Shown piece after piece: positions 21,390 to 33,572 of a stretch of DNA of 64,000 nt; position 1 is the first letter of the stretch, and each line of letters starts with the position of its first letter. The DNA lies in assembly GCA_032821775.1 (NCBI GenBank), contig JAVLRN010000009.1, forward strand, positions 124,001 through 188,000. The letters are read 5' to 3'. Both the position numbers and the translations under genes were made by a program. The DNA comes from Sanguinoderma infundibulare (lineage: Eukaryota > Basidiomycota > Agaricomycetes > Polyporales > Polyporaceae). The notes below the pieces were generated by a model. It was given only the letters and a program-made list of their open reading frames with translations. It was not told the origin of the DNA and did no database searches.

Positions 21390-23271
21390 TGGAGGTGTTG
21401 GTTGAGTTGGTGGTGGTGAGGTGGTGTTGTTGTGAAGGGATGAAAGGAAGAATGGGATGACTCTGGCTGTCGAAAAGAAGAGACTTTATAGCAAACTGTT
21501 GACTTGTCCTGGAGACGGACGAGTATTCACAGACGACCCCGAGTCACAGTAGTATGCACAGCATGCAGACCCTGTTATTCAATTATTCAGCGGATCCGGA
21601 GGATGGATACTAGGACGCACCGCGAGCGTATGAAGGAGGCGGCGACAGCAATGCCGACAACAAACGGTGTCTAAGAGGGGGAAACGCGCAAGGTGCGTGA
21701 TAAATGCGGCAACATCGTCCGAATCGTGTCCACAGCACTGGGAACGCGCAGCGCACTGCGTCCCGCTCGCGCGCCTGCGCCGAGGAGAATGCGGACGGGT
21801 TTAGACTTGTAAGTCGTTCTCTCGTACCGGGACGCTGTGGCGAGGTACTAGGATGAGTCAGTGGCGACCGGAGAGCTTGCGTTGACTCGACGTCGGCGGG
21901 GATAGGACCATCAAACGGTACTCGGCACGTGGTTTTGGCGGAGTCATGCCCAATATACCTTGCAAGAGCAAGCTGAGTACACCAAGTGCCGGGACTGCGA
22001 GAGACGACCACGTACCTTAACTCCGTATCGGCTACGGGGTCCGTCGTGGCATGTGCGTCATTGACCCGGGCTGCCACGAGCGCAGCCGGTAGAGGCGCCG
22101 TGGGCGCGTCCGATTCGCCTTCGCCTCGCCATAGCAACGTCGGGCCAATGTTGCTCGTTTGACCGAGCCGATGTAGCCTCGAGGCTACAGGCAGTTAATT
22201 GGAGAAATTGAGAAGACCAAGGCAGGGCGAAGCTGTGTTGTTGTGGGAGCGGAACGGAGTCGAGCGCAACCTTGGAACATTCGGCGACATCGACCGGTGC
22301 CAGTGATTGGTGCATGGCGATCTGAACATTGGTGTTCCTATTGAATGGATCTCGGCCGAGCCGAGCATATGTGGCTTCTGCCAAAGCGAAACGACTGGCG
22401 ATTCAACGGACCCAAGTCTTCCGGTCTCCGGGGCTTGGAGAGCTGCTGCGAAACCGCCTTGACCTTGTGTCGCACTTGGTCGATCGACTGCGCTGAACTG
22501 TTTCATATTCGCCCTGTCCTGCGAGGTGGAACGTCCCCTGGTCGCGCAGCACCTCTAGCAGCATACCTACCGCGTGGTGCACGAGGGAAGAAGGGCGGAC
22601 CCCGGAATGGCGAAGACAAGGATCGGGAGAAGAGATGGACTGAGTGAGAGAGTCGGCTGCTGGCAGTGTCGATCCCGCGATGCGCTGGGCAGCCACGGAG
22701 ATAAGATTAGATAGGCGCGGGGCCGGCTTTGTACCCTCGGCTCGGGCCCAGTGGCTTGAGAGCCCGGACACGGACGAAGGGCACGGGCCGCTTTTTGTCT
22801 GCTGCCCCCTCCGACGTCGCCATGTCCTCCTGAAAGACCGCGCTCGCCGTCATCGTCATCGGCTCGCACCTCCTCGCCGTCCCATCAGCAGAGCTCTTCA
22901 ACGGCAGCCAACCCTTGAGGGCTCTCCGTGCCAGATCCAGGTACGTTCATATTTGCAGCTGCCCCACGCCCCAGACAACGTAGACCTGGTGTTTGACAGA
23001 ATCTGCATACAGCCATCATAGATTGCCATCCAGTCGACACGCAACGCGCATCTCAACGCAGCCCAACTACCATCCATCTTAACACCGACGCCGCCGCACC
23101 TGAGCAGAAGCCATCCCTCCGATCGTCAAAGGCCTCGTTAGTGTCCTTGGGTTATAGAGCCTGGCCTGATAGTGCGTGTATCCTCTTTCAGCCCGCGTCG
23201 CTTCCATTTCATACCAACCCACGCCTTCTACTTGTTCTCTCACGTTGCCCCTCGTATCGGAGCAGCCAGCC
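21390..23271. other. Spacer, no gene recognised
   Basis: Overlapping open frames on both strands reflect GC-rich composition. No family motif or splice chain was convincing. The last 250 bases are the CT-rich promoter and leader of the next gene. Confidence 0.4.
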
Positions 23272-24805
23272 ATGGAGTCCTTCGAAGTGACCCCGACGAT
23301 AGCGGGCTCCCGTCGTCCCATTTTCATCCTTGCCTCCTCTGACTCCTCCTCGTCATCCTCGCATCCCCCAACCCCGCCATCTGCTCTATCATCCACCACA
23401 TCCCTCGCTCCATCTTCCCGCACCCGCAGCCGTCGGAAACCCGCATATGTATTCAAGTCGCCCTCTGCGGACGACCCTGGCGAGCCTTGGGAAGCCCTTC
23501 CATGTAAGCGCCCATAATGATGCAAGGTCGATCACGTGGGACCGCGTTTAATGACCGCGTTTTGCAGCGACGCGCAAACGCGCAACGCCTCCGTACGACC
23601 GTCGTCGGACCTCCACCTCCACCGATGCTTCACGCTCATCAGCGCACAAATACACGCCGTCTGTCAAGACGGCTGCACAACGTCATGCGCCGCTCCTGCC
23701 TTTGTACCATCCCCTTGGGCCCCTCGCCCAGTCCCTTCCAAAACTCAATCCCGGCGAGTTCGGCCTACCTTCCTCCCTAAACATAGACGATGGCGACGAC
23801 CAGGCCGAAGGCGAAGCCGGTGCACACGCGTCTTCTCGCTCCCGCCGTGGGGGTCCGAAAGGCCGTGAAGATGACGGACAATCGAACGGCACACCCAACG
23901 GCACCGACAAAGCCGCGCACGACGGTCCTTCGCGAGAGCGCAATCCCAGCCCTCGCAAGAGACGCGGTGGCGGAGGCGGGGCCAAGCGGAAGAGGAAGGA
24001 CGCAGAAGACGCGGATGGAGTTTTCCCGCCTCCCGCGAAGCGCACGCGAAATCCGCGTGGGGCTGCTGCTGCTGCTGCCGCCGCCGCCAACAGCTCAGCG
24101 CCAGCGGCGCCGTCACCGCTTGTCGGCCCAGCGGTTGTCGCGTCCGATCTGGCCGAGGAGGCCCCCGACAACAACGGAGCGTCTAGAGAAGCTGCTGAGG
24201 AACCACCCGAGGAAGCCCAGGAAGAACGCGAGGCTCAGACGCCGAAACGCGGTGCGCGGGCGAGGAAACCTCGGGCAGCGCGTTCGGCGAGGCGCAGGGA
24301 TTCGAGCGGCAGTGCGAGCACGGCGACGTCCGTCTCGGTCTCTATCGCCGCGGCGACGCGGGCTTCGTCTTTGCCAAAGTCTGGTCGGCCGGTTGACGAC
24401 GACGGTGCGGGCGAAGCTGAGCCCCAGCCTAGGTCTGAGCCCGAAGCCAGGGGAGCGCAGGGTCACCAGCCCAAGCTCAATGGTGTTGACAGACACGAAG
24501 ACAAGGCGGCGGAAAACCCAGCACCTAAACGTCCTCTCGCCGAGAAGGACGTGCTGTCGGTAGAGAAGGTACGGGCTTCTCCCGCTAGCGAGCGACCTGC
24601 TCTCCGGCCGTCGCCGTCGCGAGCTGTGAACAAAGACGTTCCTATGAACGGTGTCACTCCCCCTCCCGGTGCCAGGGTTTCTCCTTCCGTTCCGGCGTCG
24701 GCACCACATCCTCAGCCCGCCCCACCACCCACGCAAAAGGAGTCACTGCAGAAGGCGCCGCCACCGCAGAAGGAGGAGCGCGAGGAGGGCGAGCTCAGCG
24801 ACTAA
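23272..24805 (+). CDS. Disordered nuclear-type protein
   Basis: Two exons, 23272-23503 and 23568-24805, give 489 residues; the intron has GTAAGC and TTTGCAG ends and its removal joins EALPS to TRKRATPPYDRRR. The protein is rich in Ser, Pro, Ala, Arg and Glu. It holds several basic runs that look like nuclear localisation signals (PRKRRGGGGGAKRKRK about residue 180, PAKRTRNPRG), a poly-Ala run, and an acidic tail EEREEGELSD. No folded domain was recognised. The composition suggests a nuclear or chromatin-associated role, which is inference only. Start: the first ATG of an open stretch after a CT-rich leader. Confidence 0.65.
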
Positions 24806-26880
24806 TAGCCCGCTGCACCACATGGAACCGACTGTGCCTCAGTCAAACGGGCGGCGCGCTCGGACGCGTTCGGTGTTCGGTGTTTGGTGTCATTAGTACT
24901 ATGAATATCTTTGGGGTTGCCCCCCTGGTCGTTACCCAGCCGTTGTATATTCCCCCGCGCTTTCCTAGGTTTTTGTCAAGTTATATCTCGAATCTCTGTC
25001 GTATCTGCAATTCTTACATGTATAGTAGTAGTTAGTCGTACGGTGCCGTCGCCTGTCTGTACCGCATAGCTGTAGCCCTCTTGGTATTCCCCTCCGTATT
25101 GCACCCTCTCCTGTACATCATCTACCCGCGCTGCGACGCCATCTAAAATCGAGTCTTAATCCCCGCGTGCACCTCAGCCACTGGAACTGGACCGAAGCGT
25201 GTGCCGGTGGTCCGGTAACAGCGTATCAACTCCCTGGATCTGTGTGCGGTTCAAGTACGTTCGCATTGGGCGCGCCATCTCAATGTGCGCGGCACCAGAC
25301 TGGGCGCGGGCTGTGTGGTTCGCTGAGAACGATAACCAAAGGCCGGTATGATTGATCGGGATCTGAGATTGGGAGGGAGCCTTCTTCAATCTGAAGCGGT
25401 GTCGCGCAGGCGGACGTGTCGGCGTTAACTTTACGAACTACCTGCCACCTTGTTGAGATCGCCCCGGTGGCGGCGCGCACAGGCTTGTACCATCCTAGGA
25501 TGGACAGCCTAATAGGTAGGACGTTTGGGACATCTTTGCGGTGGAGGTGACCTAAAGCGACGTCATTAAACTTGGAAACCTGGGAAGGAGGGGAGGGTAA
25601 CCACACAAGACAGCCGCCAAGTGGTCAAGTGGGTGGTAATGACCCCGAGTAGGCTGTAGCGACAAACAAAATGGTTGACGGGCTATTAAAACGCGACAAG
25701 TCAACATGTGAGTTGCACACCAGAATGTAATCGGCACACTTGGTGTCCTGAGACCGAGATGCTCACGGGGTACGTGGCCAAATAGTCCAGAACGTGCTGA
25801 GGTCCCCAGATCATAGCGACTTCTGTCGGGGCTCCAGCAAAGCAGTGTGTCGGTACCGCCTGGGTCTGGACAGGTCCTTGAGACGATGTTGGGTACGAGG
25901 CTGAGTACGAGGTAGGCGGCATCGAGACAAGGACCCACGACTCTAGTTTTGAGTAATGTTGACGAGAACCCCCCTTGGAATGTGCGAACGCGGCGATGCC
26001 GAGCACACAGGGACGTCCAGCGCGCTCGTGCGACTTTGACGATGCCCGGATGATGCCTATCAATGCAATTGCACTGGTCGCAGGCACGGCGTGCGACGAT
26101 CCGCCGCCTTGTGCGGGGACGCGCGAAACGTGGGGTGCACCCGAACCCCGATCTCGAAGCGGGACGCCTGGTGGATAGCCTGCCGCCCCTGCCGCTATTG
26201 AGGCAGTAGCGAGCAATGCGTGGATAGGAATAACCCTGCGCGCCGGTCAGGTATTTCCTGTAGACTCGACAGGCATGTATCAAGTCACCAGTGGACTAGT
26301 ACTTCAGGGTCCTGGGGCGAGGACGTGCGCGTCAGCAGCCCGGGGGTGATGGAATAGGATTTGGACACTGCACCTGTGGCTATAGCTAACACCACGATCG
26401 TGCGGTGAGATGCTAGCTTGTTTACATCCCATCCTTCCGCCCCCAATCATGACCTTGCTTACGTCGTTCCTGTCCCGCCGGCTCAAAGCACGACGATAAA
26501 GAGCTTCGGCCTGAGTCACGACGAGCCTATCATCCAGCTCAACGTGGCCTGGTTCGCACTGCAGGTGCGGGTCGTCTCAGCGACGAGTGCCGTGAGGATC
26601 TCGGAGGAGATGTGGTTTCGGGCACAAGCAGAGCCCGGTACCGGTGCTGTAAGCGGATCAATGTAATGGGCTCCACATATACCGAGGTTTGTTATCGGAC
26701 TTACAAGCGCTTTTAAAGAGCGGATAGGGCAGATTAGATGCCGGTAAGCCCTCGTATCAAAGCTCGGTATACGCCATTTTCTTACCCGTTTCCGGCGAGT
26801 TTACTGAGCGTCGGGCGTGGGTGACGTCGCACAGAAAATGGTCCCGCTCTCATTGGATTCTCCCACCCGTCCCGCTCAGC
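24806..26880. other. Spacer, no gene recognised
   Basis: It begins with the 3' untranslated region of the previous gene. Open frames at 25552-26283 (minus) and 26418-26666 (plus) show no recognisable domain or splice chain. The end is the promoter of the ferrochelatase gene. Confidence 0.4.
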
Positions 26881-26888
26881 ATTATATA
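26881..26888 (+). promoter_or_regulatory. TATA-like box of ferrochelatase gene
   Basis: ATTATATA lies 38 bases before the ATG, in a CT-rich setting that is typical of fungal start regions. Confidence 0.35.
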
Positions 26889-26926
26889 CTACCCTCCACG
26901 TCGTCTCAGCTCGACGTACTCCCACC

Positions 26927-28405
26927 ATGGCCGCCCACGTAAAGCGCACAACTGCGCTCACCCGCTCTCTAACGCGTTCGCTGGCGACGCTGAACACTGC
27001 TCCACCAGCGGGGAAGAGGTGAGCATGACCTGCGTAAGCGAGCTGTCGGTGTATGCGTGTGTCTGACGCGTCATCCTAGTCCAACAGGTACATATGGGTT
27101 GTCCGACGGGGTTACGGGAAGCTGATGTGCTGTGGACGTAGCGATTGTGATGCTGAACATGGGCGGTCCTTCCACGGTGCGTGCTTCCGTGTCTTGAATT
27201 CGAGACAGCGTGTATGGACGAATCTGGGCAGGTGCCAGAGACACATGACTTCCTCAAGAACCTGTTCTCGGACGGAGACCTCATCCCGCTCCCCTTCCAA
27301 TCCGTCCTCGCACCCTTGATCGCCAGGCGTCGTACTCCACAGATCGAGAAGCAGTATGAGGACATTGGCGGGGGCTCACCCATCCTGAAGTACACCAAGA
27401 TACAGGGGGAACGCATGGCCACGCTCCTCGACGAACTGCATCCTGCCACCGCACCACACAAAGCATACGTCGCGTTCCGCTATGCGCAACCTCTCACCGA
27501 CGAGACCGCACGACGAATGAAAGCCGATGGCGTCAAGCGTGCCGTTGCCTTCACGCAGTATCCACAGTACAGCTGCAGCACCACGGGCAGCAGCCTTAAC
27601 GAGCTATATAGGCGGGGGAAGGCCGGAGAGGTCGGGGACGGGGTGGAGTGGAGCGTGATTGACCGCTGGGGTACCCACCCTGGGTTTATCGAGGTATGTC
27701 CATGTGTTGCTGCGCAAAACGTATGGCGTGCCTGCTTCTGACCGGGTGGCCTCGTGTGTGCTGCGTGTGTCGCAGGCGGTCGCGCAAAATATCGAACGTG
27801 CGCTCGCCAAGTTCCCTGCGGAGAAGAGATCGGACGTCGTGCTTCTCTTCTCTGCGCATTCCCTCCCGATGTCCGTCGTGAACCGAGGGGACCCCTACGT
27901 CCTCGAGGTGTCGGCGTCAGTCAATGCCGTAATGGACCGGCTGGGGCACTCGAATCCTTACCGGCTCGTGTGGCAGTCGCAAGTCGGGCCGTCGGCGTGG
28001 ATGGGTATGCAGACGGGGGAGGCGTTGAAGGGTCTTGCACGACTGGGACGGAAGCAGGTCGTCTTGGTTCCGATTGCGTTCACCAGCGACCACATCGAAA
28101 CGCTGTATGAACTGGACCTCGAATATTGCAAGGAGGCGCAGGAGGTACGTGTTCTCGCTCCACGACGTACGAGAGAATGCGACTGAGGCGTCTTGCAGCA
28201 TGGTATCGACATCCACCGCGCCGAGTCCCTGAACGAATCTCCGGTGTTCATTCGTGCTCTCGCCGACCTCGCAGCTACGCACCTGAAGGAGTACTCAAGT
28301 GGGAAGATTGGCGCAACGAGCCTCCAGATGGGTCTGCGGTGTCCGGGCTGCACCAATGCGACGTGTGGAGCACAAAAGGGGTGGTTTGCTCGAGCTGGGC
28401 GGTAG
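26927..28405 (+). CDS. HEM15: Ferrochelatase, mitochondrial, [2Fe-2S] type
   Basis: Inserts Fe(II) into protoporphyrin IX, the last step of haem synthesis, at the mitochondrial inner membrane. Six exons: 26927-27018, 27080-27087, 27142-27176, 27232-27693, 27776-28144 and 28199-28405 give 390 residues. Exon 2 has only 8 nt; it is needed to make [16 protein letters not shown], the conserved N-terminal core. The first 28 residues are rich in Arg, Thr and Ser with no acid, a mitochondrial presequence. Conserved blocks follow: [44 protein letters not shown] with the catalytic His, and [13 protein letters not shown]. Cys160, Cys370, Cys373 and Cys378 match the four cluster ligands of the human enzyme; budding yeast lacks these. 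Confidence 0.95.
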
Positions 28406-28977
28406 TCCGTTGGTACGTCGTTGATCGGTCTATTATATGTATTCGCTATTGTTGCATGTATGCTACTGTGCGCACCCTTGAGGATAGGACGGTCGGACAC
28501 ATCCCCTCTCACGATTTGTCAGTGTGCTGCTGGTTTGAGAACGATAGCAGCATTCCACATCCTTGAGTGCGTGGCTTTCAAGTAGACACCAAAAATATCT
28601 CGTGGATGAATGCCGCTATATCTGGCTAATTGTACCGTTACAGGACGGTGTCCACCCATGGCTCTGTCGTCACGGTCGTCCACAAGAGCAAATGCCGGCC
28701 GAGACGATGTACAAAAGCCGCGTTTATAGCAGTACACAGCCTTCAATGAGTGTTGTCAGGCTACTCTGAGCTTCGTCGTTACTCGTCGCAAGAGAACGAC
28801 CAGCAGAAATAGCAATGCACGGTCCAATCGGGTCGATGGCTCTCCAAAGATATGCATAGCTGACATGCCACACAGGTCCCCTGCTGACACATGGGTACCA
28901 CTTGTTCCCAACGGTGAGACCGCATTCAAGTTGATCTCTCTCTCTCTCTATTTATATATGTGGTCCGGCAGCGAAGG
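28406..28977. other. Spacer after ferrochelatase
   Basis: No gene was seen. A CT repeat lies at about 28935-28950. Confidence 0.45.
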
Positions 28978-29214
28978 CGGAGATATCCTACATTATGCAC
29001 CTCCTTATCGCGGAGTTGGAGGACGCGAAGGAGAATGGTGTTCCTCTTCGCAAGCTCAGGATCGTTCGCGTCAAAGACGGAAACCACTTTGTGAGTGTTT
29101 GGCCTCCAGACATGTACTTTGTACTATATGGATCCCTCATGCGCTTTATAGGTACAATGGGACCAGCCGGACATAGCAATGCGCGCACTCGTTGGAGACG
29201 AGGACGTTATCTGA
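28978..29214 (+). pseudogene. C-terminal fragment of an alpha/beta hydrolase paralogue
   Basis: Two exons, 28978-29090 and 29152-29214, encode EISYIMHLLIAELEDAKENG, L-R-I-V-R-V-K-D-G-N-H-F, then VQWDQPDIAMRAL and a stop. This is closely similar to the last part of the complete gene at 29684-30961, including the position and phase of the last intron (after GNHF). No sequence upstream matches the rest of that gene, so about 80 percent of the protein is missing. It is a remnant of a tandem duplication, though a short transcript from it is possible. The catalytic His (GNHF) is present but the nucleophile elbow is not. Confidence 0.7.
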
Positions 29215-29683
29215 CCGTAATCCTGGTTGTTACCTGGTCACGTTGTCTTCCCGTTTACTCGTGCCCCGCGGCGAAAACGGCAACGTTACTGTCCTCCGAA
29301 GGGATGGGTAGCGCCTTGGAAAGTTCGAAGTAAAAGCTTTTCCTGTCTCAATGCAGGAATTTCTCCATGCTCCTATCCATCTGGCCAGTGACTCTGATCA
29401 CGTTGTACGATTATTGATGACTAATGGAAGCTCGATCCTTTCAACGTCGAAGCTCGCCATGCTTGTTTATCGAATGTCTCGTAGCGACTGCGATCGAGCG
29501 CTGGACGACCTCCGGATCCGCACTACCCCCCTTGTGAACGCCATCCATACGAGGCTCAAATACGAGATCGATCTCGCCTCACGTCGACGTTCAGCTCTCC
29601 AGACACGTCTCGAGTCTCCGCGCCGATATCGTTTACTCTTCCGAACCCGAACGTCATAAACGGAGGAAATTCTGCCTCTCAAG
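29215..29683. other. Spacer between hydrolase fragment and hydrolase gene
   Basis: One open frame (29351-29659) without recognisable domain. It serves as promoter of the hydrolase gene. Confidence 0.4.
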
Positions 29684-30961
29684 ATGTCCTCGCCCGAATG
29701 CACTGAGGATCGACTGGGAACATTCCATGACACCGGAGCTCCAGAAGCTAGCGCAGATTACAGCACGCTCGTCGTTCTGCATGGGTACCAGTGGCATAGT
29801 GGTGCGTAGTCTATTTCATCTCGCTCCTCCACATCTCACAGAGCCTCCTCCGGCATTCGCATGCTAGCTATCTTCCAAACGCTCATTCCACTCAGCAAGG
29901 GGTACAACGCTCGTCTCATCCTCTTGAACCGTCGTGGCTATCCTGGGAGCGCGCCATATACAGATGAGGAGCGCGCTGCTTTCCCCATTCTAGTTCCTCC
30001 AGCGGTCGGGGAAGAGGACGTCGATGATGTGAGGGAAAGGCTCGGGCTGTTCCTGAGAGAGAGAGCGCGTGAGCTCTATGACTTTCTGGAAGACCTGGTG
30101 AGAGCGCACAACATACCGCCTGCACAACCCGGGAAGAACGTCGGAGGGATCGTCCTGGTCGGATGGTCCTTCGGTGCCGTCATGATCACTTCGTTCCTGT
30201 CGAACGTTCAAAGCTTCCCGGCGAAGGACATCGATTTGCAGAAGTACGTGCGGCGCTTCGTCGTGCATGGTGAGTGTTGGGCATCGTCTTGGGATGAAAC
30301 ACCGGAGTAAAAACAATTAATGTTTGACAGATGCCGGATACATGCTTATGGGATATCCAGCGCAGGAAGGGATGGACCAGCCCGCGCTCGACCCGTCCCT
30401 CCCGCACGAACAACGCGCCGCGGCCTTCGATGCGTGGATCGGCGGTTACTACGCCCACGGCAGCACGCTGGACTCACTGGACAAGCGACCGCTCGGGGAT
30501 CCTCCATCGACTATCAGCACATTGACTCCGGAGGAAAAGGCAGCTATGACGCACACCTGCCGACTTGCTGCAAACGACTTGGACTTGATGACGATGTCTA
30601 TTGGGCTCCGAACGGGCCTGATAGCGACTCTCCACCAACAGTCGCTTTACTTGCCGACAGTTACGGCCCGGGAGGGAGAGGGCTGGGGTGGCGTGGAGTT
30701 GCGTTACATTTGGTGTGAGAGGTCGGTCCCCGAGGTGTCATATGGGATGATGCTCCTCGAGGCAGAGTTGGAGGAAGCGCGCCGCCGAGGTCGGCTGACA
30801 CGGAGCGTCAAGATAGTGCGAGTCAAAGAGGGGAATCATTTTGTACGTCCTTCAAGCTTGCTTCCGCGACTTCTGTGCATTGATTTTGCATCCATTAGGT
30901 CCACTGGGACCTTCCAGACTTGGCGATGCGCGCTTTCACCGCAGACGAAGAGGACAAATGA
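29684..30961 (+). CDS. Alpha/beta hydrolase
   Basis: Four exons, 29684-29801, 29868-30269, 30331-30842 and 30899-30961, give 364 residues; phases close. The N-terminal strand and oxyanion loop are LVVLHGYQWHS. The nucleophile elbow is GWSFGA (G-x-S-x-G). The C-terminal catalytic His lies in VKEGNHFVHWD. A long insert (about residues 60-125 and 190-290) forms the lid. No signal peptide or membrane segment was seen, so the enzyme is probably cytosolic. Family members are esterases or C-C hydrolases; the substrate cannot be told. It has a truncated paralogue just upstream. Intron 1 was placed to join WHS to AIFQTLIPLSKGYN. Confidence 0.82.
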
Positions 30962-31880
30962 TATAGATCGAAACGTACAACCTCCTATGATTCGGACGAC
31001 ATTAAAATATAGGCTCTTGTTTGGTACTGTACTGGGCCGTCAACCCGCCTCTGGAACAACACTCACTAAGGATAGGAGCGTCTCATACAGACCACAGCGA
31101 CGACGAGATGATGTCTTAGTTCAAGGCTGCCTGCTGTCCGGTGGGCCAATACGTGAGGCAGATGGCGGGCGTTGACTGCTTAGAAGCAGTATGCCACATA
31201 CTTTCTCTAATCTGGGTTGCAGCTCAGCTAAAGAGCAAGCTTACTTCTAGGCCTGTCTGTCTTCAGCTGATGTTAGATAGAAGATCTGTAGAATGCAGCG
31301 AACATTCTTTCTACCGGTGCGTGTCTACATGCTTCTTCCAGACTCTCCGGGAGAACCTGGTCCTGACACTTCTGTTGCTGCAATTCTAGTCTATCCACGT
31401 CGCATTTCAGATGAATCATAAGTAACACCATAATACACCGAGTCCGTGCTTCAACGGAAACATGCTGTCAGTGCTGTGTCTGGTCGCCCCGGCGTGCGTT
31501 TGCAAGTTTGTGATGGTTTGTGCGAGTGCATATATTAAGAGTTAGTGCAGTCTTGTATTATCTACGCACGCTGCTAGTCTATTATCCCATAAAATATCGG
31601 TCACAGGATGGGATTATAAGCATTCTTCCGAACAGTGGAGTGCGCTTGTCGCCGCCCGCTCTGCCAACCTGAACCTGAACGCCTACTAAATCAGGCCATG
31701 GCGGCGAATGCCGATCCGCACACCGTGGCGCTTCTGCGTTTCTAGCTTTCTAATTCTTCTGGGAAGTGATCTAGTGATCGGTGTGCGTCGACTGCATGAG
31801 CTTATCGCAAGGGTAAAGTACGTCTTAGAGGTCGCTATATGGTGAAGATGGCCGTATCTCAAGCTTTACTCATCCACAGG
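30962..31880. other. Spacer, AT-richer, no gene
   Basis: Only short frames. The AT content is higher than in the surroundings around 31200-31600. The end is the promoter of the queuosine-salvage gene. Confidence 0.45.
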
Positions 31881-33572
31881 ATGTCTTCCGAATCCGAATC
31901 CGTTCCCTTTCCTCCTAGCGGAGGATACCAGAAAGCGGTGAGGGAGTCCTCGAAAGCTGCAAGAATAAAAGCTAACATCACCGTGAGTGCTTCTCTTTAA
32001 AGAGGGCGACTGAATGTCGTTTGACCGATGGGCATGATCGGCCCGCTTTCTCACAGAGGGGGAGGGTACGCTCAACTGCAAGCTGTTGCATCGAGCGTAC
32101 TTGAACTCGCGTGGGTTCGGAGGCGTCATGACCTCGGCCAAGTGTATCTCTGCGGCGCCTCATTTCTTCCCGAATCGACCGTGCTGACCGCCGTTTTTTT
32201 TCCTCACCCTCACCCGCACCAGATCAGTGCGGAGGCCATCGATCGCTTCCTGCTCTCCCCCGCGTTCACGAGCACCTTCGCCCGCCTCCGCGTCGCGCAC
32301 GGGACGACGCTCCCGCTCGCCTTCAGCTCCGTCCAGGAGGAGCTCAACGTCCTCGCCTCCCTCTCCCTCCTCAACTGCGCTTCCGGCTACCGCGTGCCGC
32401 TGCACGCCGCGACCGGCCGCGGCGCGTTCGACAACGTCCGCGCCTTCGTCTTCGCCGCCTACATCTCGTCTTCCTCCGCCGCCGGGGCCGGGGCCGGGGA
32501 GGGCGACTACTTCTCCGCACGGGGCATGAAGGACGTCACGCCGGCCGTCGTGGCGGACCTCATGCGCGTCACGCACGCCATCCACACCGAGCGGCCGCAC
32601 GAGACGATCCCGGGCGTGACCGTCGGCGAGCTGGGCGGCCCGGTGTGGGAGGTCGTGCAGATCCTCGCGCGGACGCTGAACGAGACCGGGGCGGCGTTGG
32701 TCGACGGGGGGTATCCCGACCTCGGCACCTTCGTCCTCGAGGCGCTCGCGGAAGGCGAGAAGGCGAGGCGGGCGGGCGGCGACGAGTGCGACGTCGTGCT
32801 CGAAAGGGTCAGCGATCTCTCGCTGTTTGTCGTAACTTGAGCACTGCATACATACAGTAACACTGACGGTCGACCCGCTCCCAGCTCGTGCGCGCCATAC
32901 CCGCGTTCCGCGACATGGCCCTGGTCGACGGACAGCGTGAGTCGAAATACAGACTCAACGATCCGAGCTGTGCGCACTGAACCGCGTCCTCCACCCACAG
33001 CCGTCTACTGCTTCAAGAAAGCGCTCCTCACCCTGCACGCCATCGCCCTCTGCTTCGGCAGCACCCGCACCAACACCAGCACCAGCACCAGTCCCGCCGT
33101 ACCCGTCCCCGTCCCCCGCACGGCCCACCTCCCCATCTTCGCCGACAACGTCATCCCCTCCCTCCTCGTCCACCTCGGCGTCCTCGACCTCACCACCTCC
33201 TCCGCCCTCCGCCCGCTCTTCCCCTCCGCTCCGAACCCCGCGCTGCTCCTCGCGGCCGCGCCGCCGCCCCCCGAACAGCCCGCCGTCGCCTCGATCATCG
33301 ACAAGTCGGGGACCCCGATCCCGAAAGAAGGGCCGCTCGTGACCGTCGAGCAGGCGTACGTCCTCCGCGCGGCGGCCATCGACGCGTGCGAGCTCATCGT
33401 CCAGCGCGCCAAGACGCTGGACGTGAGCGGCGCGGCCGAGGACGAGGACCTGTCGTGGATCAAGGACATCACCCTCCCCGAGCTGGACGCGTGGCTCTGG
33501 GCGGTGGCCAAGGACCGTCCGGACTACAGGCAGCTCGAGCGGTTCGCGCTCAGGAACACCGCGTACTTCTAG
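31881..33572 (+). CDS. Queuosine 5'-phosphate N-glycosylase/hydrolase (DUF2419)
   Basis: Releases the base queuine from queuosine 5'-phosphate so that eukaryotes can reuse it to modify tRNA wobble positions. Four exons: 31881-31982, 32223-32807, 32885-32936 and 33001-33572 give 436 residues. Family features include RGAFDNVRAFVFAAYISS, the GDYFSARGMKDVT block, TVGELGGPVWEVVQ, LNETGAALVDGGYPDL, IPAFRDMALVDGQ, LPIFADNVIPSLLVHLGVLD, RAAAIDACELIV and the closing LDAWLWAVAKDRPDYR. Low-complexity loops (SSSSAAGAGAGEG; TNTSTSTS) are inserted. The first intron is 240 bp, longer than usual here, so exon 1 (34 residues) is less certain. It lies tail-to-tail with NAD kinase. Confidence 0.8.

Noticed and set aside
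24113..24736. Long minus-strand frame opposite the disordered protein
   Set aside because: Shadow of a GC-rich coding exon; Arg-rich reading without domain.
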